NCBI GenBank assembly: GCA_013398055.1
Contig: VZRS01002615.1
Coordinates: 5,138 to 69,137 of the forward strand
Direction of reading: 5' to 3'
Source: Ifrita kowaldi
Lineage: Eukaryota > Chordata > Aves > Passeriformes > Cinclosomatidae
DNA length: 64,000 nucleotides
Of the stretch, positions 25,321 through 37,904 are shown piece by piece (positions within the stretch are counted from its first letter, which is position 1; each line of letters starts with the position of its first letter). The notes beneath the pieces were generated by a model that ran no database searches, was not told where the DNA came from, and saw only the letters and a program-made list of their open reading frames with translations. Position numbers and translations under genes: made by a program.

Positions 25321-26345
25321 TAAGGGGGAAGTGGATGATGTAGCAGGGGGTAAGAAGGAGAACAATTCTGCAGCCAAAAAAAGCCTACTCTACAACAGGC
25401 AGTGAGGACACTTCATTATTTGGCCCAAGGATAAGAAAGAATATCTTTACTCTTACAAGAACTAACCAAAACACCATCAGAAGTCCCATCTGTTGCTATT
25501 TTAATTCACAGCACAGAATATATTTGTCCCTGGCTCTCCTGTGTGTCCAGTCCATGGAAGATACCAGCTGTAGTTGTCTTTATCCCCGAAGCCATAGCTC
25601 TTTTGTCCAGCTTGCTGCTGCTCACAGTTTGTGAGTTGCCTGCCCAGAAGGTGGCTATGCAGATCATCACAAATAGCTCTCCTGCTCCTCTCTGGCTGCT
25701 GCACACCTGGCTGCTTTGTAAAACATATTTGAAGATATATCAGAAAACAAAAGGAAGAGAACACTGGGAGAGTATTGATTGTTTGATCCTTGGGAACAGT
25801 TCACTCTCCTGACATATTGCAATGCTAGAGAAATATCACAGTCTAACTGTGGCTCTGCACTTGGATCTGAATTCCAATTGGGCCAAAATCTAGTTTACAT
25901 AAGTATTTGTGTTGGGTCATTTCAGTGATAGACTTTTTTGCTAAAATTTAGGAGAAAACTTGAGTCCATTTCCTCAAAACTGCCTTTGGCTTTTACAATT
26001 CTAGCCTGGGGCAACATCCTGGTTTAGGACCTATAGCCCCAGGAAACTGACTGAAGCTTATGCCAATCCACAAGAGCCCATTATGCCAGATTTTCTCCAA
26101 GCCTGTCTCTGGGATCAGGCCATGCACAAAACCAGCTGGAGAAACATGCTTCTGTCTTTTCTCCTAGGCTTGGATGAGCAAGGCTTTGAGAAAGACACAG
26201 TCATGGTCCTTGCCTGGAGGGGAATGACAAGTCAAAGCCGACGTGGGAAAACTGAAATCTGGGGGCACTAGGGGCAGCTTCAATTTACATGTTGCTTAAA
26301 TGCATGCTGGTTAATTATCCATTGGGAGAGTGAGAGAGGGATCAG

Positions 26346-26408
26346 GCATGGCCGTGTGGCTCAGTGGTTACACACTGCCCCAGGAGGTAGGGGTGCAGTG
26401 CCACAGCA
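26346..26408 (+). repeat. Possible tRNA-derived SINE or tRNA relic
   Basis: tggctcagtgg fits the RNA polymerase III A box, and ggggtgcagtgccac sits about 30 bases on where a B box would be, with three mismatches to GGTTCRANTCC. Short stem-forming segments lie between them. The arms do not fold into an intact tRNA, so this is a decayed tRNA or SINE head rather than a working gene. Confidence 0.35.
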
Positions 26409-27530
26409 AGCAGGGTATGGCTATTAACAGCAGCTGTGAAGCTGACAGGACTATCGGACACAATCAGCAGCTGACAGGGTACTGGGGAATATATTTCATC
26501 CTGGGAATAACCACATGCCCGTGTTTCCCAAACCAAGCGAAAAAACAATAAGAACAAAAAAAGACCAAATATTTCCCTTTGTCCCCCTTCCACAAGGTTT
26601 TAAACTCTTGGATTTGAAAAAGAAAAGGTAAAGCAATTTGTTCTGGAGAAGAATGAAAACAGTTTTTGAAAAAGTCTGCCCAGCTCTGCTTAATGTCCTG
26701 AGACTATGGTTCTCTGCAGGAATAGGAGTGACTGGGCAGGAGAAGAAGGGACACATCTACCAAACCAAGCAGGCTGTGGGCGATCATGCCTAAAATTGCC
26801 ACTGGCATGCTTTCCAAGGAGAATGGTGGAATGCCCAAACCATGGGTACAGAGGGCAGGGGTGCTGAGTCAGCACAAAAGCCTTGGTAGTGTACAAGAAG
26901 GTGACACGCTCTGAAAATACCTCGCCTGAGGATCACGATAGAGCTTAGGCAGCAGAGGAGCTGGCAGCCAGCAGGGTTTCAGGCAATGTTGATGTTGGAT
27001 TCAAGGAGGCAAGTCTTTGAAAGCCCAGCACTGATGTTCTGCAACCAATTAAAATATTGTCTAAAAGCATGGTTTTAATGAAAATATCATAAATGCCTAA
27101 AGTATAGTTAACATAGGATTTAAAAGAAGATAGTGTTGTAGTTATAAAAACCTGTATTTTCCACAGAATTCAGTGCATCTTATCTGCTATCTTCAGTGAA
27201 GTTCACAGAGTCCTTCTGTGGTTCACAGCATCTCCAGATACAGTGTAATTACTACTATATTTTGTGACTGGTGAAGTAGGAGCAGAGAAATATTCATCAC
27301 AAACTTTTATGCAGTTCATCACCAGAAAAGGGACATACTGAACCCTTATTTTAACAATAGCCCGACCCTGTTTCTACAGGTAGTATCCCTCAATAATCAT
27401 CATTAGTTACATTTTTAGATTCATGACTTCAGTCAGCTTAATACCATTATATCTCCTGTAAGAAAGTATGTTGGATAGCATATAGGCACCCTCCAGACCT
27501 CACACAGGTTTGCTCCCGCTGTGAGCCAGG

Positions 27531-27563
27531 GATATAGATGCTAGATATAGATGCTAGATATGA
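27531..27563. repeat. 13-bp tandem repeat
   Basis: The unit gatatagatgcta is present twice, followed by a partial third copy. Confidence 0.9.
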
Positions 27564-30500
27564 TAATATAGGCATGGACACAACTGAAAACAGAAGCCAG
27601 AGGAAATATATCCCAGCATCAAAAAACATACTGTATGTGTTTCAAATCTTATCTTTCTTATGAAGTCAGTCTATTGTCAATCACATACACATTCGCTTGG
27701 TCTAAAAGTCTGCAAAGTGAAGAGATGTGCTGCTGCCAGCATTCCTGACAGGGTCCCAGCTGTGTCAGGGTTGCCCTCCTTCCCGTGTAATAACTCTCAC
27801 AGACGGCTGCCAGGAAGTTCAGCATTAGCACACTGCTATGGAGAGTTTATATTGTTATTACTGTATGGAGAAGAAATGGAAGATCCAATGTGATCAATAT
27901 GTCTTCTCCTGTGACATGTTCGTACCACCTAGCACATCCCCTTTAGCAAAGGTTGTGTCACTTGTGGAGTCTATCATGGAATTATACAGCATACAGAGTA
28001 GTCTCTCCCTGGACCATATTTCCCTTTCAATTTCTAGACACAGTTCACAATGTCCTTAAAATTCCTTTCATGAAGACATGCAGAACATGAGGAGGTGATA
28101 GGTAATACATATTGGGATAATTCCTCCTATATCATGCCTTGCTTCTTCATTCTCTTTGAACCAAAGATGGGTATATGAGGTTGGACCTCAGCGGCCACAT
28201 TTTGCTGCAATCTGATTTTAAACTTTCCTCTGAGCCACTCAGATACGTGCTGCTGTTCATATCACAGTTCATGATCCATTAATAGGGGCAACTGTGGAGT
28301 TTTTTGGTCCTTTCCCACTCACCTCTGAGATTCACAGTGCGTGAGGCTCAGCTTAGATTTTTTCTGAGCTCTTAGAGGATTCTCTCCAGCAGCTTATTCT
28401 GATTCTGCAAGGGGATGAAGGATGTCCTAGACTTCTTTGAATCATGTCCCACTGCTCTAGACTGTGATGGCCCTGTCACCATGGATCCTGTGGGGACATG
28501 GTGCATAGCATCCATGTAAGTCTCTTTATGCTTGAAATATGACCACACTTGTCTTCATCTTCTTCGTTGCCTGTGGTTGAGTATGTATTCTGAGCATAAC
28601 ACCTTGGACTTCCTATGAGAGTTTTAAGGGAAGATGAAACCCAAATTTACAGCTGAACAACAGATATTCTTTGACATGAACTACCTACTTCCTTCATGTA
28701 TTCATGAAGATGCTTAAACAATTGTATATAGGAGGATCTAACAAAATGTACCTTGAAAAGTCATTAACACTGCTCAGAGGAATTCTAAGCAGGAAGAAAA
28801 TAGAAGCAGATTTGAGAAATCACCTGTTGAAGCAGGTTTTTACAACACAGCTTGAAATGTGGTACAGGGCTTTGCTTTACATTTATTTGTGAGGGCTTGG
28901 TGCATGCAGCCTATGCCTGTTCTCACCTGTCCGTTCACTGAATCCCGAAGGTGAATAGGAGGCATAAGGATAGGGCTGATGTTTCTTTGCTTGGTAATAA
29001 GAACCACAATATCTTATGCTTATAAACACTGCAAGCCTTGAGATAACTTCCTTCCAAACTCCCTGAAGCCTCATCTAAAATGGTTCAGTTGTTACCCCTT
29101 ACACAAGTGCAGTATTTATTGACATTTTTTTGTTCTTTGAAATCTACATTCAAATCATCCCAGCCAGCATGTCTAGCAGGGTAAAGAAAAGGTCTAGTTC
29201 CTGTGCATGGATTGTTATATAACCCAAACAGCTCTCTGTTATGTGAAGGCCTTTTAAAAATGAGGAGCGAATAAGAGAAGTAAAAACACAAGGAGACTAC
29301 AGGATATGATTCATAAAAATCCCACATCTCCTCTATATGCTCATACAGTCTTCTTTGAAAAAATAAATAAAAGGTTTAGTTGTTTAGCAATGTTCCAGTA
29401 AGTAACACGCATGCCAGAGAACAAGCAAGCTCAAAACAATGAGCTAAAATTAGAAGAGGCAGATTCAGCATCTGAAGTCACAAATACACACACACTTACT
29501 TTATAATGTGAAGGCATCTGGAAGAAATATAGTCACATGGACAGTCTGGGTGCTGGCATAAGGACTGTAGCTCTGGAGATTTTTCCATCAGCTACAAGCT
29601 CTTTGTGGATCCTCAAACAACTCATTTAATCGTATCTGTGAAAAGAGGCAACGACGGGCCTGCTTCTGTGGCTCTTGTGAGTATGAAACCCTGGGTGTTT
29701 ACAAGGATCTTGGATTTTCATGTTGAGTGCCACTGAAATAAAATTATTTCTTCAAACCACTCAGCTGCAAAAAGTGCTCAAAAAGTAATTCACTTAGAGC
29801 CATTTTGCTATGCAAAGTCTATTTCCTGCTGAAATGGAAGACAGAGAGACATGGTGTACACTAGTAATGACTATTTGTCAGCACTGCAGTATCAATAATT
29901 TCTTTTTCTCGCAGATGTTTCTCCTAACTTAAAAAAAATTTCTGTACAGCAGATGCTTGCTAGCCACAACCAGTTCTCAGCAGACCTTGTCAGCTCAATC
30001 AATAAACCACTTACATTCCCATAGAAATCACAGAAGACATGTTCAGCAGCAGCAAGAAGCAATAAGTTCTACTAAGAGCCTGCGTCCAGGACCACTCTTC
30101 CATGATGTGCCATCAAGCAGTAACCAAAGAGCTACTTACAGCTCCAGTGAAGAAAAGGACAGCAACCATGTCTATGGGCAAATTTTGATATTACAAAGAG
30201 GATTCAGGCAGAGCTGTCTGATCTCACTCTACATTTACATTTCCAGTTCAGATGCAGGCTCTAAAGGAGATAACAAGAGCTGTCTTAGGTCAACAAAGAT
30301 GGAAAGAGTTCATTGCAAGACAACACTACGCTGTGATGATGCTTCTCATGAAATAATTTGTTGGACATTTTTAAGGAGAAATGGAGAACACATTTATTTT
30401 TTAAGCTTTTCAGCACTTTTTGCTTTTTACAGATGTTGCTGCAGCTGTTAAATTATATGCTCGACTTGCGATATGAACCCAAACACCCGCTTCAGGCAGT

Positions 30501-33500
30501 AGCTCAAAAGGAGCCAGGACTGATTCCTAATGGCTCAGGTGGCAGAGACAGAACTGCTACACATCAGATGTAGTGAGGGACAATACACATTTGTGTTTCA
30601 GCTAACATAATATATATCTCTATAACATGATTTTGAAGGGAGAAGGAGAGGCAGCGGAGAATGAGAGAAGTCAATCGCAGGATTATTTTTGGTTTTGTTT
30701 TCTAAGAATCAGTTGTTATTCTTCCTGCTGTATTTTGTAGATAGAAAAAGGAATTATCTAATTTATCCCTGGTTGTAGGTCAAATTAATTGTAACAAGTC
30801 TAGATTAATTATAGACTCAATATTAGATTATCTACAGATGTTCCAATAAGGTTTTCAAGACTAGGTAACCGAAAATATAGAGAAAAATGTTAGACTTTCA
30901 CTGGTTGTGTTGCCTCACACAGCCAAAGTTGGAGAGCAGAATTTAGACAATGAATAGAAAGTTGAGAAGAAAATATTACAACTTATGCCAGTTATCTTCC
31001 TACTCTTTGTTCATGTGTGGAGTCTGGCAGAATTTCATGCAGTTAGGCTGGGCCACTGTCACAGCTAGTGTAGATACTGTGAATATGGAAAACGAAGCTG
31101 TACTGACTTGGGGGAACATAAATATTTGTAATGTATGCTTTTACCTTGATTGATTGATTTTTTGTTTTGATAACAATTAATAACTTTATCACAGACCAAT
31201 ATCTAATTAAATTTGATAGCTAAAGATAGCTAGATGGCTAGATAGCTAAAGAAAAAGGCATTCAAATGCTATGATCATCTGAATGGTGCAAGATTATGTT
31301 GTTTGTACATAAAATATACCACAAGAAAGGTAATTTAGGATCTTACCAGGCATGTTCTATTCAGTTATTAACAATCTATGAAGAAATTCATACAACAGCC
31401 GTAACAGGCTGGGTGTTTTTCAGTGATATGTCAACAGAGAAGTTCAGCCAGAAGCAGCATACAAACTAAGAATATAAATTTTGCACAAAATCCTTGATCC
31501 ACACCCTCACTCAGCTTCTAGTAAAATACAGAATTTCATTTTGGGTTTTTTGTTGAACCTGTTCCCTTTTACAGGGAAGGAACCCCAGAAAAGGATGTGA
31601 ACAAGAATTGCAAAACCCTATTTCACAAGTCTCCAAGAGGCCTGTATGGATGAAGTACTGTACCTGGGCACCGTGACAGCAAAAGGAAAAAACCAAACTT
31701 TTCTCTTTAAAAACAAACAAACAAATAAACAAAAAGTATCTCTAGCATACTGAAACCAAACTCCACAATTTTAATATCCTTCTCCTTCTATTTGTCAAGG
31801 AAAAGAGGCGGAAATATGGGAGAAGAGCAGTGGCTCAGCACATATTCACTCAGCTTTATCTCACTATTTACCCTTTCAGACAAAGAGCCATCCAACTCTT
31901 GCTACTCCTTTCAAAGCTGCCAATGGAAAGAAAGATTTTTCCTGGGGAGGAGAATCTCCAGGGGAAGCAGTGAAAAAACATGAGAGAAGGAATCTGAAAG
32001 AATTCACTCCCACCCATCTACAGGCGATTCCTAGAAGCATTGTTAGTCTGAAGGTTTCCAAAAACACACTCCACTTCTCAAAGGCAAGGTCAATTATGGC
32101 AGGTTGATTTTAAAGCAGCAACGGTGTCTAGCTGGAATCTCTCACAAGGTTGGAATGTTAGAAGTAGACCCAGGAGAGACGATTTAATGTACAAAATGCA
32201 GGTGAGGCAGCCAGAAAGACATGATGAATGTAATTTATCACAGGGCTCTGCAATTTATCACAATGGAATCACAGGAAACAAGCAAAGCAGAGAAGTAGAT
32301 AGATAGACTGGATAGATTGAGATCCTTTGTGCACGGAACTTCTTTGAAATATGCCAAGGAAATTACATGTTACATGTTCAGATCTTCAAACAGTATTTTA
32401 TTGATGGAACGGAGCTGTGCGTTCCTAGGTTTGGGGTCCTTTTCCCCAGAAAAGAAAAAGATGTGTTATTCTGAAGAATGAAAAAAGGCTAAAATTATAG
32501 GATGCTGTTTAGCTTCATTTTGGTTTTAATCCCCTTCTGGAGCAGCTCTGGATACATGCCAGAAGGTAGGGGTTTCCATGTGCAAACAAAGAGCCTGTGC
32601 TTCCCAGCTACCCTCCTCTCTGCTGAGTTTTCAAGTTCAGGGGCACGAAGGTCCACACACAGAAGCAATTTCAATCTTTTGACAATGTGCAAGCGATCAA
32701 AATGTGCTCACAGCAAACACTCCTTCCTCACTCCACTGCTTTTGTGGGTGCCTTTCTCCAAACAGGTCTGTTCTATCAAGGTAACAACTCTGAGTTTTAC
32801 AGCAGCAGTGCTGGTAAAGCACTCTGGAGCCGGAGCAATACCACGGTCCAGAGCATTGCTGCAGAGTGCTGGGTATTCCCCACCGCCCACAAAGTAGGGG
32901 CCTTACAGCTTTCAAAACAGTGCATGTACTATTTAAATTGCTTCACTGGGAGGAGAATTATGTGTTCTGCAACGCCTCAGGACAATGAGCCTAAGGAACT
33001 ATAGAATATGAGCTTGGTGTTGGAGCCGGAGCTCTGCAATGCTCTGCTTTGTGTGTGTTTTAGCCTGCTATGTAACATTACTTTTACATTAACATTTGTG
33101 GTTCCTTTTTTATGCACTCCAGCTTCACCATGCTTCCCACTTTGTATTTTAACAGTCAGAATTCTATGATCCAACCAGGGTGGCATGTTCAAAGCTCCAC
33201 TTCTTTTTAGCACTGATTAAAAAATAAAACAAGGAAAAAAATAACCCTCAGAATATTGAAAGAGCTTACTTCAAATAGCTTTTATTAACACTAGGACAAG
33301 ACTATAGCCAAAGAATTATACAAAACACAAAACAAAAGGGATTTTAACAGCTTGGTTGAAGACTATTTCACGCCAATCCAATGCTCATATATCTATAATC
33401 AACAAAGTTCTGGAGCACAATATTACTTAACATTACTCATTGGATACTTTCAGATACAAAAATGTATCAGGAATAATAACAATGGTTCCTTTTACTCTTA

Positions 33501-35293
33501 CGGAAATATTACTATTGACCTTTAAAAATGTTGCCCTTTGGGTCAGTCCCACTGATGCTTTATCCTTTAGAATCTGCTCTGCCTGGAAAGACAAATTACA
33601 GATAAACTTTCAGAGCTCTGAGCAAAAGGACTGATTTTTATCATGGAAACAGATAGCAACATCAATTTCCCAAGGAAAAAAAATAGACATTTCAGCTGTG
33701 CATCCCTAGACCAAAAAGTCAGTCTTGTAAAAACCCATGGCAGTGAGCTTGCTTTGAAAGCCTTAGTTATGACTTCACCAGGTATTGCTTTACGCTTTCC
33801 TACTGCATCCTAACTTGGAATATTAAGCCAATCATGAAATTTAAAATAGCAGTGAAATAAGCAGCAAGAGACATGAGTATGAACCTGTTCCCCTAACACA
33901 TGACGTATACACACTTGTGAAGCCAATAGAATAGATCCATCACAGTCAATGTTCTTTCAGACAGACTTTTCTAGGAGCAGAGCTGGCACCTTATATCAGG
34001 AAAAGGTATGTGTGGGGAAGCTCAAACCTTTTACCTGGGCTTTTTTTAGTTTTGTGTGGCTGAGCACAAAGTTCAGTTTCCTCCTCTAGCTGCCTCACAA
34101 ATATCACCCAAAGCCTGTTAGAGGAGGGATTTAGGTGGTCTTTGAATCAGGACATCCTATGGCTCTGCTACTGCAAATGTGCCTCTGGCCACGCAGGCGT
34201 ACCATCGGAAGCGGGTAATGTGTGGAGATCTCGGCACAGAATCACTCTCACTGCACAGTGCCAATGCCACTGCTTGCATGTGCCACTTGTCTTCAGACCA
34301 TCCCCACAGAAGCATGTCTTTGTTATAAATCACAGCACTTACAAATGGCAGCCCAACTCACAGTGTGCTAATGGACATCCAAAGAGCAGTATCTCTGATG
34401 GTGCAGAACAATTTATATTTTGCTATCATCTATGCTAATATGCTGCACCACAGAGCATGGCACTAGAGCAGAATGAAGGACTGTGCAGAAGAGACATAAC
34501 TGAGGGTTGCTGGAAGGTCTGTACTTTTTGGTCTCCACTCTGTAGTGTGCCATTTACTAGTGATTAGAACTGGGTTGCTAGAAGATGTCATGGGACAAAA
34601 CCCTTTTGGATCAAGTGAAAAAATGTCATTGTTAAAATCAAAATGGGTCTCTTTTGAGGTTAGAGAGGAATGTAAGTTTCACAATTTCTTTTTTTAACAG
34701 TCAGCAGACAGCCAGCTAAACAGTACTCTTTAAATACTGCTGCAGTTTGGATCCGTTACAAAAATGAAGCATTTAATTGCTGCGAGAAGCGACAAAGATA
34801 AGCTACTCTCATTCCCACACCAAGGGCAGAGGAATCTGTCAGAAAAGACAGATTTTTTAAAGATGGTTTTCTATGTGTTAGTAGGGTGAATTCAATTACA
34901 GGTACAAAAACAAAGCAAGTGACATGACAAAGAAAGATCTTAAATGATAACTTAGAACCCATACTTCTTCAGATCCAGGATGAAAAGCAAGTAGCAGAAA
35001 CCTGATTTAAGAGAGATTCTTTCCTGGCGGGTTCCACACACCACATCCCCCCTCCCCAGGTACATATTCTGTTTTACTTCCATATGGAGTCTGTAAAAAA
35101 AAGAAAGTACAATGGTTCACAAAGCTCTATTGTGACCTTTAAAAATAAAACAACCATGCACTGCTATGCTTCTGGAAAGGCCACTACTGAGAAAAAAAAA
35201 TAATTCCCCTATCAGTCATGTTATGAAGTGTCTGCCGGGGGCTGAGAACTTCTCAGGCAAATGCACAGTACACACATCAGGGCAGCACACACG

Positions 35294-35294
<1 letters not shown>

Positions 35295-35342
<48 letters not shown>
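35295..35342. repeat. CTG triplet repeat, 16 units
   Basis: Four CTG, one TTG, then eleven CTG. In the HDAC9 orientation it reads as CAG. It gives false poly-Leu and poly-Ser frames. It lies 4.4 kb past the HDAC9 stop, so whether it is transcribed is unknown. Confidence 0.97.
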
Positions 35343-35343
<1 letters not shown>

Positions 35344-37197
35344 GGCTGCTTAGGAGAGAAAACAGCCCAGCAAGGTTCACATCTGCATGCATGTGGGCAT
35401 GCTGGTGGGACAGGGGGGATACTTCCCAAAGAATAAATGTTTGCTGAGCACCTCCTTGTCCCTGCAAGCTAATAGGAGTTAGTTGTCTTACAGCCATCAG
35501 TGCCTTTGGAAAAGTTCCCTCTAATTCTTTGTCCCAGACACATTGCCCCGAAAGTGTCCTGCTGTCTGTCTACAAAAATTAGTCAGTCTCTACATTCTTG
35601 CTCTCTACAGGATCTCTGGTGTTGGCTGCAGCAAAACCTTTCTAATATTACATCTCCGTTGTGACTCTCAGCTTTTCAGAGAGGCTGAACTTAGATAAGA
35701 CACCAACTAAAATACCACATACTCTAGAGAGGGGTTCATTTTGCCACTTATATTCAGCCTGCAGCATGTTGTTGACTTTTTTGCAAAGTAAAGGCATAGT
35801 CATCTTTATTTGTGTAATGTTTTCTGTTTCTTTTATGATGTTTGTTTAAGATAGCTTAACGATTTTACTTTTCTCAGATTCACTTTCTTGGAATTAGTTG
35901 CTTGATTTGCATTGAAAGTGAAATTAGAAAGGTACATGACTAAAAAAGGGAATAATTCTGTCATCTTTACACTGGCAAAATTCCTGTGAACTTTGATTAC
36001 CCACTAGAAATGTTGCCTGAAAAGAGATCATATAATCAAGCTGCAAATTACATTAAAACCAAATGAGCATATGCAGAATTCCTCCACAGAGTCCAAAAAT
36101 GAAGTGCAAGACACTCTTAGGTTTTAGCAGTTCTGAGATTTGCTGTTCATCACTGTTCTTACTCCAGCCCAGGTAAGAGCCTTAAGCTGGATAAAAATCA
36201 TTCTTTTCTTGATATCCCAAGTCATGTCTCTTTTTAGTTTTCAGTTTGTACTATGAACTGAAGGACCTAAGAATACAAGAAAAGTACAAACGAGAAAAGC
36301 ATAGTAATACAAGAAAAGCCCCACTGAGCTTAATAGTTTTTTCCTAATGCTAGAGAAGAAAATGAACTGGAGCAACCATGTTAGTGGGACTTGCTGCTGA
36401 GGCATTTCTTGTTCTGGTAGTTGGTGACTTTGGCACAGGGGCAGAGTGCAAATTACTGCAGGATTCCCCCGTGAGGCAAAGACTTGCTGCCAATGGCAAT
36501 GGCAGCCCGGGGTGGAGGTACTGTGGGATGTTCTTCCGCCTGCCTGCAGCCCTCGTGCCACCAGCGCCAGGCAGAGGGTCACCCTGGCTCCGAGTGCTCC
36601 CTGCCGCCTCCTCAGCTTCACCTTCCCCATGGAATCACACACAGAAACCACCCTCACCCCATCTTGTTCATGCATTTCAGCTCAGTTTTAGATGCAATCT
36701 AAGCTCAGACATAGATATTTTGGCAGACAACTTGAAATATCTGGGACTGAATTTTCAGAGGTGTCAATCTCTCTAGCCTAGTGGGAAAGGTCTGTGGGAG
36801 ACATGAGACTATGATGTCTCCTCAAAAATCTGAATTTTTACTTTTGAAACACGCAATCCATGCATCTTTCTGAAATTCTTGGAATCAGTTGTTGAATCCA
36901 GTTAAAACTGGGCATTTTTAAGAGTGTCTATGTGAATATTTCCCTGGAAATATGACTAAAATTGCTGGAAGATATTTTAACTCTAGTCCATGGGGAGCTA
37001 TTGATGGTAATAAAAAATACTGTGAGAAGAAAACAGCAGCAAGTGAAACTGCCCTCTCAGAAAGCCCAGGTCTGCTTTGAAGGAAGTGTTGATATTCACC
37101 ATAAGCCTCAATCATTTCCCAGAGGGCCATAAGATGCCTTGGAATGACATAATCAAAAAGCAATGGCGTTCTTGACTTAAAGGGGAAAAGAAAAACA

Positions 37198-37255
37198 GGG
37201 CCTGATCCATCTCCCATTGAAATCAAAGAGGACTTTGCTATTGAGTTCAGTCAGA
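37198..37255 (-). repeat. Old palindromic sauropsid repeat
   Basis: gggcctgatccatctcccat followed by tgaaatcaaag and an inverted, degraded gagttcagtc arm resembles the palindromic repeat that begins GGGCCTGATCC in many sauropsid genomes. The right arm is badly decayed. Strand is nominal because the element is palindromic. Confidence 0.45.
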
Positions 37256-37904
37256 ACAGAGTTCTGGACACGATCTGTGTGCAGTTTATTAGCACACTTG
37301 TTTAGCCAAATGATCCCTGCTTCAACCAATAGCATGTCATAGCATGTCTAGATATCTGTCTGGGACTACATCTGTAAAAATGTATAAAAGTGTGACTTTA
37401 TAATGTGGTTTAATTCAAATTATTCTGGCATTTTAAAAGCATTTCCAGCTACAAAAAACAGCTTAAGCTGATTTGCACCCCAGAATACAGACTTTGATTG
37501 CAAAAGCTTGTAACTCACATTTCAGATTGCAATTCATATACAATTTCATGCACGCTAAGGACACAAATAAATTTTAGAGTTAATTTTAAAATGATGTTAC
37601 TGTGCACTCAATTAAAATTTTGCAGCCTTTATTCTAAAATGTGAAAAGCTCTACAAATTACCCAACTCATCAGCTATAGCCCTTGGTTTCCTTGAAGGGA
37701 GATTTCTTTGATGACCATAACAAAATCGCAGTAAATGGCAAGCAAGATTGCCATCACGAGTCTGCTGAAAATGCAGGAGGAACTCCTGATTGCTTTAGTC
37801 ATGTGAACAACCCCTTCAGAACAGCCCAAAGTCAGGCAAGGTGGTTTACACCAGGAGTTAATTTAGCCTGCTGGGACTCTTTGCATTACTAAAACAAGCA
37901 TGGT

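Larger units (their letters stand above)
16145..26345. other. Intergenic sequence without a recognised gene
   Basis: Ten kilobases of AT-rich unique DNA in which all open frames are short. A palindromic old repeat lies at about 23937-23990, and a candidate regulatory block at about 25130-25320. Nothing else is recognised. Confidence 0.65.
26409..37197. other. Intergenic sequence downstream of HDAC9
   Basis: No coding gene is supported. It holds a 13-bp tandem repeat at 27531-27563, an AAAC-type run near 31708, a CTG triplet array at 35295-35342 and short GATA-like steps near 31220 and 32296. The region at 34141-34440 mixes CpGs and E-box-like cores and could be conserved. Part may belong to a longer HDAC9 3' UTR. 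Confidence 0.6.

Noticed and set aside
29957..30451. 164-codon plus-strand open frame
   Set aside because: Ser- and His-rich start, then mixed composition. No motif, no paired splice sites with coding partners; probably chance.
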